DNA of 64,000 nucleotides from JANQJA01 sp965267485 (GTDB taxonomy: Bacteria; Pseudomonadota; Gammaproteobacteria; Pseudomonadales; Azotimanducaceae). Where the stretch lies: positions 1-64,000 of the forward strand of contig OZ254080.1 in the NCBI GenBank assembly GCA_965267485.1, written 5' to 3'. Positions 10,568 through 18,021 of this stretch are shown one piece after another. Under the pieces are notes generated by a model. The model was not told the origin of the DNA, did no database searches, and saw nothing but the letters and a program-made list of their open reading frames with translations. Within the stretch, counting starts at the first letter, position 1, and every line of letters starts with the position of its first letter. The position numbers and the translations under genes were made by a program.

Positions 10568-11095
10568 ATGATCAAGCAGGTGTTTCTTGTGATGTGCGGG
10601 GTGCTTTTGTGCGCACCCGCCGCGGCCGAAGTGGTGGCCTCGGCGGACGCGGGCTTCGAGATTCGCATCGAGGCAGAAGTCGATGCGCCGCCCGAAGACG
10701 TCTGGGCGCAGTTCCTGGCGGTCGGCGAATGGTGGGATGGCGAGCACAGCTGGTTCGGCAAGGCCGAAAACTTCTCGATCGAGCCGCGTGCCGGCGGATG
10801 CTTCTGCGAGACCGATGGCGACAAGAGTGTGCTTCACATGCTTGTGTCCTATGTAAATCCGGCGACCCACGAAATGCGGATGATCGGCGGACTCGGCCCG
10901 CTGCAGGGACTCGCGCTGCACGGCGCGATGGGTTGGAACTTCGAGCCCACGGACGACGGCGGCACGCGCATCGTGCATACCTACCGTGTGATGGGTTACA
11001 TGAAAGACGGGCTCGGCACGCTGGCACCGGTCGTCAATCGCGTCCAGGCCATCCAGGTCGCGCGCCTGTCGTCCCGCGTGGGCGGCGCGCAGTAA
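10568..11095 (+). CDS. Exported SRPBCC (START-like) family protein
   Basis: A 175-residue protein with a cleavable signal peptide (MIKQVFLVMCGVLLCAPAAA) and an SRPBCC ligand-binding core: FEIRIEAEVDAPPEDVWAQF at the start, SWFGKAENFSIEPRAGGCFC, and a C-terminal long helix (VVNRVQAIQVARLSSRV). The fold binds hydrophobic ligands; in cytoplasmic members it shapes polyketide cyclases or lipid-transfer proteins. An exported version may bind a lipid or aromatic in the periplasm, which is inference. ATG 10568 has the ribosome site AGGGGGAGAC, so the upstream frame extension is ignored. Confidence 0.82.
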   Translation: MIKQVFLVMCGVLLCAPAAAEVVASADAGFEIRIEAEVDAPPEDVWAQFLAVGEWWDGEHSWFGKAENFSIEPRAGGCFCETDGDKSVLHMLVSYVNPATHEMRMIGGLGPLQGLALHGAMGWNFEPTDDGGTRIVHTYRVMGYMKDGLGTLAPVVNRVQAIQVARLSSRVGGAQ

Positions 11096-11106
11096 GCGCC
11101 TGACCC

Positions 11107-12012
11107 TCAGGACGAGCGAGAGACGGGGGACTCGAAGTCGGCGGGCTTGACGACCAGCACGTCGCACTCGAGGAAGTCGAGTACCTTTTCGGTCGTGTTG
11201 CCGATGAACACGTCGGCCAGCAGCGAGCGTGATACGGCGCCCATCACCACGACGTCAGCGCCGATCTTCTTCTGCGCCTCAGAAATCGCGAACTCCGGCG
11301 CCTCATCACTGAAAATCTGCTGTGACTTGTCGATGCTGAAATCCGCCATCAGCGTATCGAACGCCGCCTGATGATCCTGCTGCTCCTTCTCCAGCACGTC
11401 CTGCGGGATCGACAGCTGCGGGAACGAGTGAACCGCCCACGCGTTGCCGCCGGTCAGCTTCTGCAGGTCCTCTGCGATTTCGAGGATACGATGGTCCAGC
11501 CCGCTCGGCTTGTGCCGCGCGTGCTTCGGGTCGACCGCCGCGAGGAAGACCGGCTCAGCCTGCCACGCAGTCTCTTTCACCAGCAGCAGCGGCATCGGGC
11601 AGCAGCGCACGAGCTGCCAGTCGTTGTGCGTCAGCAGCAGCCGTGAAATCGCCGAGTGCTGCCGCACATGCGCGATCACGAGATCGGCGCTGGTGTCGTA
11701 CGCCTCCTTCACTACCGCCTCGTACGCGGGATGGCCCCACACGGCACGAACGTCGACGTTCAGGCCCTTGTCACGGAGCACGGTCGCCTGCTTCTCGAGA
11801 ATGGCCCGGCGCTCGGCGAGCAACTCCTCGCGCAGCTTGGGCAGCTCGATGGCATCAAAATAGTAGCCCTCAACGAGATACTGCGTGTACTCGCAGGAAA
11901 GCAGGGTAATGTTGAAGTCCTCGAGCTTCGCCAGCGCCAGTACCTTCTCGAGCGCTGGCTGCTCTTCCTGGTCGGGATCGAGGACGACCAGTACATTCTT
12001 GAGTGCGAGCAT
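11107..12012 (-). CDS. Tandem universal stress protein (UspA family)
   Basis: A 301-residue protein of two UspA domains in tandem, like E. coli UspE. Domain 1 starts MLALKNVLVVLDPDQEEQPAL and holds a long linker; domain 2 ends with EFAISEAQKKIGADVVVMGAVSRSLLADVFIGNTTEKVL, where GAVSRSLLADVFIGNT is the ATP-binding G-2x-G-9x-G(S/T)-like loop. Such proteins bind ATP or lipids and support survival in stress. ATG 12012 follows GGGAGG; the longer frame overlaps the upstream gene and is rejected. It lies four bases after the DksA-like gene, forming an operon. Confidence 0.92.
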   Translation of the reverse strand: MLALKNVLVVLDPDQEEQPALEKVLALAKLEDFNITLLSCEYTQYLVEGYYFDAIELPKLREELLAERRAILEKQATVLRDKGLNVDVRAVWGHPAYEAVVKEAYDTSADLVIAHVRQHSAISRLLLTHNDWQLVRCCPMPLLLVKETAWQAEPVFLAAVDPKHARHKPSGLDHRILEIAEDLQKLTGGNAWAVHSFPQLSIPQDVLEKEQQDHQAAFDTLMADFSIDKSQQIFSDEAPEFAISEAQKKIGADVVVMGAVSRSLLADVFIGNTTEKVLDFLECDVLVVKPADFESPVSRSS

Positions 12013-12016
12013 GCCG

Positions 12017-12349
12017 TCAGCCTCCCTGTTGCTCAGCGCAATCGATACAGAACGCGGCGTAGGGTATCGCGGCAAGCCGATCGGGGTTGATGTCCTTGCC
12101 GCACTCGGTGCAGCTGCCGTAGACGCCTTCTGCGATGCGCTCGAGCGCTGCATCGATCAGGAGGATTTCCTCGCGGCCCTCGGCATCGAGCTGCATCACC
12201 ACGTCGTCGTTGCTGCGGTCAATCTGCTGTTCGGCAAAATCTGCCGACACCTCCTCGCGCTCGTGAATGTGGTGGTGCGTTCGCTCGACCCGCTCGAGTA
12301 GCTCGGCGCGTTGCTTGATCAGTACGTCTTTTGCGGTTGCTGCATCCAT
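12017..12349 (-). CDS. TraR/DksA-family zinc-finger protein
   Basis: A 110-residue protein with an N-terminal coiled coil (about residues 8-75) and a C-terminal four-cysteine zinc finger: C80-x2-C83 (GSCTECGK) and C101-x2-C104 (AFCIDCAE). The family inserts into the secondary channel of RNA polymerase and tunes promoters, classically with ppGpp. This one is shorter than DksA (about 150 aa) and lacks a clear DxxDxA tip (IDRSNDDVV lies there), so it may be a stress-specific paralogue. ATG 12349 is chosen because AAGGAG lies just upstream. It heads an operon with the universal stress gene. Confidence 0.88.
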   Translation of the reverse strand: MDAATAKDVLIKQRAELLERVERTHHHIHEREEVSADFAEQQIDRSNDDVVMQLDAEGREEILLIDAALERIAEGVYGSCTECGKDINPDRLAAIPYAAFCIDCAEQQGG

Positions 12350-12376
12350 CGTCGGACTCCTTGGCCGTCCCACTAC

Positions 12377-12391
12377 TTCAGATATTCTGAA
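12377..12391. promoter_or_regulatory. 15-bp perfect palindrome upstream of the dksA-like/usp operon
   Basis: TTCAGATATTCTGAA reads identically on both strands and lies about 30 bases ahead of the DksA-like start, in the 156-bp gap shared with the divergent Hsp20 gene. It looks like an operator for a dimeric regulator. The rest of the gap (12392-12505) shows a second short dyad (CCCC ... GGGG around 12422-12443) but no convincing heat-shock promoter. Confidence 0.4.
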
Positions 12392-12505
12392 TGTACAGGC
12401 TGGAACGGATTGCCTGATTGATCCCCGTCAATTGTAAGGGGACTGGAAAATCGTACAAATGGGGCCATACAGGTGGCTGAAAGTTCCATTTGAGAGGAGG
12501 CGGTT

Positions 12506-12988
12506 ATGTCAAGATTTGATGATTTCACTGGAGCCGTTCGGGAGTCGTTCGACTCGCTCACCGAGGGCTGGAGCGATCTCTGGCACAAGGCACGCAGCGC
12601 GGTGACCCATTTCACGCCGTTCAGCGATGATGAAGGCACGCAGCATCCGGCCGGGGCGCAGTGGTCACGCTGGGGCGTGATGTCGGCCGAGCTGAGCGAA
12701 TCCGACGACAAGCTCGAGGTCAGCTTGGAGGCGCCCGGCATGGCAGCCAACGACTTCGACATCAGCGTCGACGGTCGATACCTGTCGATCCGCGGCCGCA
12801 AGCATGTGTCGAGCGAGCGTCAGGAAGGGCGTTTTCACATCGCCGAGAGGGCCTATGGTGCGTTCGAGCGCGTGATTCCGCTGCCTTGCGAGGTCGACGT
12901 CGGCAAGGCGAGCTACAAGCACGGCGTGCTCACGATCTCGCTGCCGAAGCTCGAGTCCACCCGGGCGAAGAAGATCACCGTCGAATAG
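12506..12988 (+). CDS. Hsp20/alpha-crystallin small heat-shock protein
   Basis: A 160-residue ATP-independent chaperone that holds unfolding proteins. Seen: an N-terminal variable arm (residues 1-58), then the alpha-crystallin domain: WGVMSAELSESDDKLEVSLEAPGMAANDFDISVDGRYLSIRGRKHV, the FERVIPLPCEVDVGKASYKHGVLTISLPK strand with the diagnostic A-x-x-x-n-G-V-L motif, and a short tail lacking a clear IxI anchor. Only fragments longer than the motif are conserved between species. The ribosome site GAGAGGAGG is strong. It is divergent from the DksA-like/universal stress operon, which makes a stress-response neighbourhood. Confidence 0.93.
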   Translation: MSRFDDFTGAVRESFDSLTEGWSDLWHKARSAVTHFTPFSDDEGTQHPAGAQWSRWGVMSAELSESDDKLEVSLEAPGMAANDFDISVDGRYLSIRGRKHVSSERQEGRFHIAERAYGAFERVIPLPCEVDVGKASYKHGVLTISLPKLESTRAKKITVE

Positions 12989-13061
12989 CCGTTGATCGAA
13001 ATCATTGAAAGTCCGCGTGGCGGCCCCTAGGCTGATCGTTCAGCGAACAGGAGTCACAACC

Positions 13062-14153
13062 ATGCGGGTCTTTCTCATCGCGGCAGCCGCCGCCATCGGC
13101 CTGACGGCGGGCGCGAGCAGCATCAACGAGTTGATGCGCGACATCGGCGACACGATGCTGCGGATGCTGCCTGCCCTGCACGAGGAAGCGCCCGACCGGA
13201 CGCTCCTGCTCGAGAATCTGGTGCGCCTGGATTACCTCTTCGATGAGGCCGAGGCGCACCTGACCTCGCGCCCGGTGGCCTCGCAGGTCACCTATGACCT
13301 GATCCAGCGTCGGCTCGATGAGGCCCTCGAGGTTGGCCAGCGGCGCAACATCGACCTGCTGCGGCGATCGATTGCCGAGACCTTCGAACTGTGTGGTTCC
13401 TGCCACTCCCAGGATGGCGTCTCGCGCCCGGCCTTCGGCGTCAGCAGGATTCGCGAGCTCGATGAGTACCTCGCCGCAGATTTCAGCTATCTCACCCGCG
13501 ACTACGGCTCGGCGCTGACGTCCATCGACAACTACTTCGAAAGCGAAGAGCGTACGCTCAGCCGCGACCAGGTGATGCTTGAGCGCATCCTCTCGATCGG
13601 CGGCGAAATCTATGCTGACCCGTCGTTCACGGCAAACGCCCTGCGCAACGTGCTGCCCGCGGTCAGCGGGCGCACCAAAGAACGCGTCGAGGCCTGGATC
13701 CACGTCATGGAACGGCTGGATGACGAAGACAGCGCGCTGCAGTCGCCGCTCATGCGAAAGAGCACGATCGCGCTCGACGAGTTTCTGGGTAGCGAGTACT
13801 TCGCCATCTCGTCAACGCTGAGCGTCGACGAGCAGGAAGCCTACTGGGTCGTGATCCGTGGCGCGCTCTCGCGCCTGCTGGCGCAGGACCCGTCATCGAA
13901 AGAAGTGCCACGCCTGCTCTACTGGCTGGCCGTGAGCGACCGGGCGCTGCAGTACCGCTACTACAATGCGCTGTCGACCGCATACCTCGAGCGCTGCATC
14001 GAGAGCTACCCGTCGCATCCCTATGCGAAGAGTTGTCTCGAGGAGTACGAATTCCTCGTGCTCATCAACTTCTCTGGCTCCGGCGGCACCCGCGTGCCGC
14101 TCGAAGTGCAGGATCGCATCAACGAGCTGCGTGCCGCGATCGCCGGCGGCTAG
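13062..14153 (+). CDS. Exported monoheme cytochrome c-like protein
   Basis: A 363-residue protein with a signal peptide (MRVFLIAAAAAIGLTAGASS) and one c-type heme motif, C111-G-S-C114-H115, followed by SQDGVSRPAFG. Before the motif is a four-helix-like segment (LVRLDYLFDEAEAHL ... YDLIQRRLDEALE), and after it a long helical region with repeat character (DRALQYRYYNALSTAYLERC). The heme domain therefore sits inside a mostly helical protein, not at the usual N- or C-terminal place. It may be a periplasmic electron carrier or sensor. ATG 13062 has CAGGAG upstream. I do not recognise a named family. Confidence 0.78.
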   Translation: MRVFLIAAAAAIGLTAGASSINELMRDIGDTMLRMLPALHEEAPDRTLLLENLVRLDYLFDEAEAHLTSRPVASQVTYDLIQRRLDEALEVGQRRNIDLLRRSIAETFELCGSCHSQDGVSRPAFGVSRIRELDEYLAADFSYLTRDYGSALTSIDNYFESEERTLSRDQVMLERILSIGGEIYADPSFTANALRNVLPAVSGRTKERVEAWIHVMERLDDEDSALQSPLMRKSTIALDEFLGSEYFAISSTLSVDEQEAYWVVIRGALSRLLAQDPSSKEVPRLLYWLAVSDRALQYRYYNALSTAYLERCIESYPSHPYAKSCLEEYEFLVLINFSGSGGTRVPLEVQDRINELRAAIAGG

Positions 14154-14569
14154 CTTCCGCGCGGTTTGAGCGCAATGGGGATCGAACCCTCGCGGTGACC
14201 CACGAGGGCGCCGATGAAGGTGTCGCCCCAGGTGTACTTCTGCTGCATCAGGGCGTTGATGTCATCGCTCAGCGCCGGCGTCGGCACTGCGAGATAAGCC
14301 ATCCGCTGGCCGCCCCGGGTCAGTTCGATCTCGGGGTTGGCAGTCAGCCTCGAATACCAGCCCGAACCATCGGCGCCGACACGCAGGTACGCCGTTCCCT
14401 CATGATCGACGATCCAGAGCCGTGTCGTGACGGGTTCCCCGGCGCTGTCGACCGTGTGCAATTCAACTACTTCGACGCGCTCCGCCGCGGCGCGCTCCAG
14501 GGCGAGCAGGCCGATCACCAGCACCAGCAGTACGCCAAAGCCCCATCCCACGTATTTGAGCACCTTCAT
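14150..14569 (-). CDS. Membrane-anchored flavin-barrel (deazaflavin nitroreductase-like) protein
   Basis: A 139-residue protein with an N-terminal membrane anchor (residues about 5-25, YVGWGFGVLLVLVIGLLAL) and a small beta-barrel resembling the pyridoxamine-oxidase/deazaflavin-nitroreductase fold: TTRLWIVDHEGTAYLRVG, SGWYSRLTANPEIEL and WGDTFIGAL. Members bind flavin or F420 and reduce small molecules; the activity here is unknown. It is divergent from the MarR gene across a distinctive A+T-rich operator region, so MarR control is likely. It overlaps the stop of the cytochrome-like gene by four bases. Confidence 0.7.
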   Translation of the reverse strand: MKVLKYVGWGFGVLLVLVIGLLALERAAAERVEVVELHTVDSAGEPVTTRLWIVDHEGTAYLRVGADGSGWYSRLTANPEIELTRGGQRMAYLAVPTPALSDDINALMQQKYTWGDTFIGALVGHREGSIPIALKPRGS

Positions 14570-14586
14570 GATCCGCCTCCGAACAG

Positions 14587-14631
14587 TTCAATATTAAACA
14601 GTACAAAACTATACTATTTAATATTAAACTA
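14587..14631. promoter_or_regulatory. A+T-rich promoter/operator of the marR gene
   Basis: On the plus strand TTCAAT (14587-14592) and TATACT (14610-14615) are 17 bases apart, a usable sigma-70 promoter. AATATTAAAC occurs twice, 30 bases apart (14590-14599 and 14620-14629), and TTTAATATTAAA (14617-14628) is a perfect palindrome. AGTA/TACT arms flank the spacer. This is typical of a MarR self-operator shared with the divergent gene. Confidence 0.6.
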
Positions 14632-14632
14632 A

Positions 14633-15112
14633 ATGGCAACACCCAAGACTGGAATCCGGATGTCACGCCAGGAAAATCTCGCGACCGCCTTCACGTTCTT
14701 CAACGAAATCAACATCATCAGCCAGCTCTCGTCGAACAGCTTTCAGCGCGTGCTGCCCCACGGGCTCACCCAATCGCAGTTCACGGTGCTGAACTGGTTC
14801 GTGCGGGTCGACAGCGAGGCGACGCCGTCGCGACTTGCCACCGCGCTGATGCTGACGCGGGGTGCCATCACCAACACGCTGGCAAAGCTCGAAGAGAAGG
14901 GCTTCATCCTGATTGAGCCGGATGAAACCAGCGGTCGCCAGAAGCGGGTCACGATGACGGACGCAGGCAAAGCAGCCCGCGATGACGCCATTGCCGCCTC
15001 GTCGGCGATGCTCGACGCCTTCAACATGGCTTTTGACGTCGAGGCGACGAAGGCGCTCATTCCGGAACTGCAGAAGGTGCGCAAATACCTCGATGAACTT
15101 CGCTACTCCTGA
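14633..15112 (+). CDS. MarR-family transcriptional regulator
   Basis: A winged helix-turn-helix repressor of 159 residues from ATG 14633, or 150 from ATG 14660 (MSRQENLATAF), which is nearer the usual length. Seen: LTQSQFTVLNWFVRVDS, the recognition helix region TPSRLATALMLTRGAITNTLAKLEEKGFI, and the wing DETSGRQKRVTMTDAG. MarR proteins dimerise and are released by small phenolic or oxidising ligands. The A+T-rich palindromes just upstream and the divergent flavin-barrel gene give a likely target. The first ATG has no ribosome site and would be almost leaderless. Confidence 0.92.
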   Translation: MATPKTGIRMSRQENLATAFTFFNEINIISQLSSNSFQRVLPHGLTQSQFTVLNWFVRVDSEATPSRLATALMLTRGAITNTLAKLEEKGFILIEPDETSGRQKRVTMTDAGKAARDDAIAASSAMLDAFNMAFDVEATKALIPELQKVRKYLDELRYS

Positions 15113-15159
15113 CCGCGCGATTGCCGTAGCATGACCGCTCCGGAAATCAGGAGGGATCA

Positions 15160-16125
15160 ATGAAGGACTTTGGAGGCAAACTGGCCGTCATCACCGGCGG
15201 CGGAACCGGCATGGGGCGCGAACTCGCGCGGCAACTGATCGCAGAAGGCTGCGATGTCGCGTTCTGCGATGTCATCGACGCGAACATGACCGAGACGCTG
15301 TCGATCTGCGAGAGCGAGGCGCCACAGGGCGTTCGGATCACGGCGCACAAGTGCGATGTCTCCAACGAGTCCGAGGTGCTGCGCTTTCGCGATGAAGTGC
15401 TGCGCGACCACGATCGCGACAATATCAACCTGTTGTTCAACAACGCCGGTGTCGGCGGCGGCGCCAGCATTGTCGATGAGTCGGGCCGCGATACCTGGGA
15501 GCGCACCTTCAACATCTGCTGGTACGGGGTGTACTACTGCACGCGCGCCTTCATGCCGTTGTTGGTAAAGTCCGACGAAGGCCATCTCGTCAATACGAGT
15601 TCGGTCAACGGCTTCTGGGCAACGCTCGGCCCGATGTCGGCGCACTCCGCCTACGCGGCGGCCAAGTTTGCGGTCAAGGGATTCTCCGAGGCACTGATCA
15701 ATGACCTGAAGAACAACGCGCCGCACGTCAATGTCTCTGTGGTGATGCCGGGGCATATCGGTACCAGCATCGCGATCAATTCGGGTGAGATCCTCGGGCA
15801 GAAGAAGCCGGAGGAGATGACGGCTGACGATCTCGCGCTGGCGCGAGAGCGTATGGCGACGATGTTCCCCGAGGCAAAGGGGCTCAATGACGAGCAGGTA
15901 CGCGGCCTGATCAAGCAGCGCGGCGAGGACTTCCGCGACAAGGCGCCGACCACGGCAGCCGAAGCGGCCACCGTGATCCTGGATGGGGTCAGGGAGAATC
16001 GCTGGCGCATCCTGATCGGCAACGATGCGCATATTCTCGACCGCATGGTGCGCGAGAACCCGGAAGAGGCCTACACCACCGACTTCATGCAGAAGCTTCG
16101 CGAGAACGGCTGGGGGCTGGGTTAA
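15160..16125 (+). CDS. Short-chain dehydrogenase/reductase (SDR)
   Basis: A 321-residue classical-type SDR. Seen: the cofactor loop TGGGTGMG near residue 12, the NNAG motif (NNAGVGGG), the catalytic Ser in NTSSVNGF and the YAAAK pair (HSAYAAAKFAVKGFSEAL). The acidic residue after strand 2 (CD) favours NAD. A C-terminal extension of about 60 residues beyond the core (ERMATMFPEAKGLNDEQVR onward) is longer than in simple family members. ATG 15160 follows AGGAGGG. It stands alone after the MarR gene with 47 bases between, so MarR control is possible. The substrate is unknown. Confidence 0.92.
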   Translation: MKDFGGKLAVITGGGTGMGRELARQLIAEGCDVAFCDVIDANMTETLSICESEAPQGVRITAHKCDVSNESEVLRFRDEVLRDHDRDNINLLFNNAGVGGGASIVDESGRDTWERTFNICWYGVYYCTRAFMPLLVKSDEGHLVNTSSVNGFWATLGPMSAHSAYAAAKFAVKGFSEALINDLKNNAPHVNVSVVMPGHIGTSIAINSGEILGQKKPEEMTADDLALARERMATMFPEAKGLNDEQVRGLIKQRGEDFRDKAPTTAAEAATVILDGVRENRWRILIGNDAHILDRMVRENPEEAYTTDFMQKLRENGWGLG

Positions 16126-16134
16126 CCGCCCCCG

Positions 16135-17094
16135 TCACGACGGGATCGCCCGCTTGCGCGGGTCGAAATCGAACTGCTTCGCCAGCGCCTCGAACGCGGC
16201 CCGGGCCTCGTCGTCCTTCACCTCCGGGTTCACGATCGTGAGCTTCACGATCTGGTCGCCCTCACCAAGGCCGCGCCCCTTGAGACGCAGCTTCTTGCCA
16301 CTCTGACTGTTCGGCGGCACCTTCAGGTTGACCTTGCCGCCGAGCGTCGAGACCGCCACGGTGGCGCCAAGGGCGGCTTCCCAGGGAGAGACGGGAAGCG
16401 TGAGGAGAACGTCCTGCCCTTCGACGCCGTAAACCGGGTGTTTCTCGATCTCGATCTTCAGGTAAAGGTCGCCGCCGTCGCCGGACTGGCCGCGCAGACG
16501 GAGTTCCTTGCCATCGACGATGCCCTTCGGAATCTTCACGTTGATGGTGCGCGTGCCGCCCGGGCCTGACAGCCGCAGCTGCCGCGAACCGCCTGCCCAC
16601 GCTTCCTCGAGACTGATCTTGAGGGTGTGGTGCGCGTCCTGCCGGCCTGGCTGCGCCGAGGTGAACGAGCGCCCGCCGAACGGCGATTCCTCGAAGCCCT
16701 GGAACGGGCCGCCGCGTGCCGAACCACCGCCGAAGCTGCCGCGGAACGCACCGCCGGCGGGGCCCCGGCCCTCGCCGAAAATCGAGCGCAGCAGATCCTC
16801 GAACTGGTCTTCGGCCGAGAAGTTGCCGTCGAAGTTGAAGAACTGGCCGCTGCCACCCCGGAACTTGTTCGGGTTGTTCACGTACTCGCGCAGCTCGTCG
16901 TATTCGGCGCGCTTCTCCTTGTTGCGCAGCACTTCATACGCCTCGCTCACTTCCTGAAAGCGTGCCTGCGCATCCGGCTCGTCGCTGACGTCCGGGTGAT
17001 ACTTGCGTGCCAGCTTCTTGTAGACGCGTTTGATCTCGTCGGCCGAAGCAGACGGGTCGACACCAAGCACTTTGTAGTAATCCTTGAAATCCAC
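16135..17094 (-). CDS. CbpA-type DnaJ co-chaperone
   Basis: A 319-residue Hsp40. Seen: the J domain DYYKVLGVDPSASADEIKRV with the HPD triad (RKYHPDVSDE), a glycine/phenylalanine-rich linker (about residues 85-150: GGSGQFFNFDGNF, GEGRGPAGGAFRGSFGGG) and two C-terminal beta domains with LRLRGQSGDGGDLYLKIE and LRLKGRGLGEGDQ. The zinc-finger domain of true DnaJ is absent, so this is the class B, CbpA type. It stimulates DnaK ATPase and delivers substrates. Convergent with the SDR; no regulatory site was evident. Confidence 0.92.
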   Translation of the reverse strand: MDFKDYYKVLGVDPSASADEIKRVYKKLARKYHPDVSDEPDAQARFQEVSEAYEVLRNKEKRAEYDELREYVNNPNKFRGGSGQFFNFDGNFSAEDQFEDLLRSIFGEGRGPAGGAFRGSFGGGSARGGPFQGFEESPFGGRSFTSAQPGRQDAHHTLKISLEEAWAGGSRQLRLSGPGGTRTINVKIPKGIVDGKELRLRGQSGDGGDLYLKIEIEKHPVYGVEGQDVLLTLPVSPWEAALGATVAVSTLGGKVNLKVPPNSQSGKKLRLKGRGLGEGDQIVKLTIVNPEVKDDEARAAFEALAKQFDFDPRKRAIPS

Positions 17095-17230
17095 GGTCTT
17101 CTTAGCCTCCTGGAATACTGCCTATATCAGGGGCTTCTCGCCGGTTTCAAGGCGTTCAGTCAGCGTTCAGGCGCGCCCGGCGACAATCGCCGCCACGATC
17201 AACAGAAGTCATTGGGGGAGGGCCCGTATC

Positions 17231-17584
17231 ATGGGCAAAACGTGGATATTGCCGGTCGCGGTGGTCCTGCTGGCGGGTTGCGCACAAGACCCGATTGTCG
17301 ACCTGAAGGGCGTCGACCGCGGCAAGTATGAGCAGGATCTGGCGGAATGCCGGGCCTATGCCGAGCAGGTGAATACCGGCGAGGAGGCTGCCAAGGGGGC
17401 CGCTGTGGGCGCGGTGATTGGCGGCGTGCTCGGCGCGGTACTTGGTAACAGCGATGATGCCGAACGCATCGGCGGCGCCGGTGCCGTCAGCGGGGGCGCA
17501 TCCGGGGCCGGCAAGGCCGAGGAGCGCAAGCAGCGTGTTGTCTACAACTGCCTGCGCCAGCGCGGTTACAAGGTACTGGGCTAG
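17231..17584 (+). CDS. Glycine-zipper lipoprotein
   Basis: A 117-residue outer-membrane or periplasmic lipoprotein. Seen: signal peptide with lipobox VVLLAGC (cleaved before the Cys), a short charged stretch, and a glycine-zipper hairpin (GAAVGAVIGGVLGAVLG), followed by a second Gly/Ala-rich part and a C-terminal NCLRQRGYKVLG. Glycine-zipper lipoproteins of this kind insert in or brace the outer membrane. ATG 17231 follows GGGGGAGG. Its stop overlaps the convergent GFA gene by four bases. Function unknown. Confidence 0.85.
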   Translation: MGKTWILPVAVVLLAGCAQDPIVDLKGVDRGKYEQDLAECRAYAEQVNTGEEAAKGAAVGAVIGGVLGAVLGNSDDAERIGGAGAVSGGASGAGKAEERKQRVVYNCLRQRGYKVLG

Positions 17585-17985
17585 CCCGGCACCCGCTCGA
17601 AGGCGGGCATGCCTTCGGGAATGTGGTGGAACGCCTGCTTGTCGACCGTGTAGATCGCCATCTGCGGCGTGAACACCGAGGGGTCGTCCATGGTGCCGAC
17701 CTTGAGGATGATCGCGCCCGGCATCCCCGGGGCCTCGGAGCCGATGGCCGTACCGCAGGTGCCGCAGAAGTGGCGCGTCACGGGGTTATCGAGGTCTGAA
17801 CGCGAGAAGGTTTTGGCCTCGCCCTTCGTGAAGCTGAAGCCATCTTTCGCGAACGCCATGATCACGTTCGGGTTGCCGCCGGTAATGTACTGGCACTCGC
17901 GGCAGTGGCACTGCCCCGAGAACATCGGGTCGCCCTCGACCTTGTATCGCACTTCGCCGCAGTAGCAGCCGCCTTCAATTGTCAT
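17581..17985 (-). CDS. GFA-family (CENP-V/GFA) zinc protein
   Basis: A 134-residue member of the glutathione-dependent formaldehyde-activating enzyme family. Seen: zinc ligands in GGCYCGEVRYKV, GQCHCRECQYITG and the HFCGTCGTAIG pair, all present. Proteins so annotated bind zinc through a beta-tent fold, and most have no proven formaldehyde activity; the true substrate is unknown. It is transcribed alone, convergent with the lipoprotein gene and 36 bases after the beta-propeller gene. Confidence 0.9.
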   Translation of the reverse strand: MTIEGGCYCGEVRYKVEGDPMFSGQCHCRECQYITGGNPNVIMAFAKDGFSFTKGEAKTFSRSDLDNPVTRHFCGTCGTAIGSEAPGMPGAIILKVGTMDDPSVFTPQMAIYTVDKQAFHHIPEGMPAFERVPG

Positions 17986-18021
17986 CGCATCTCTCTCCGT
18001 GATGGTGGGTCTTGTTGTTTG

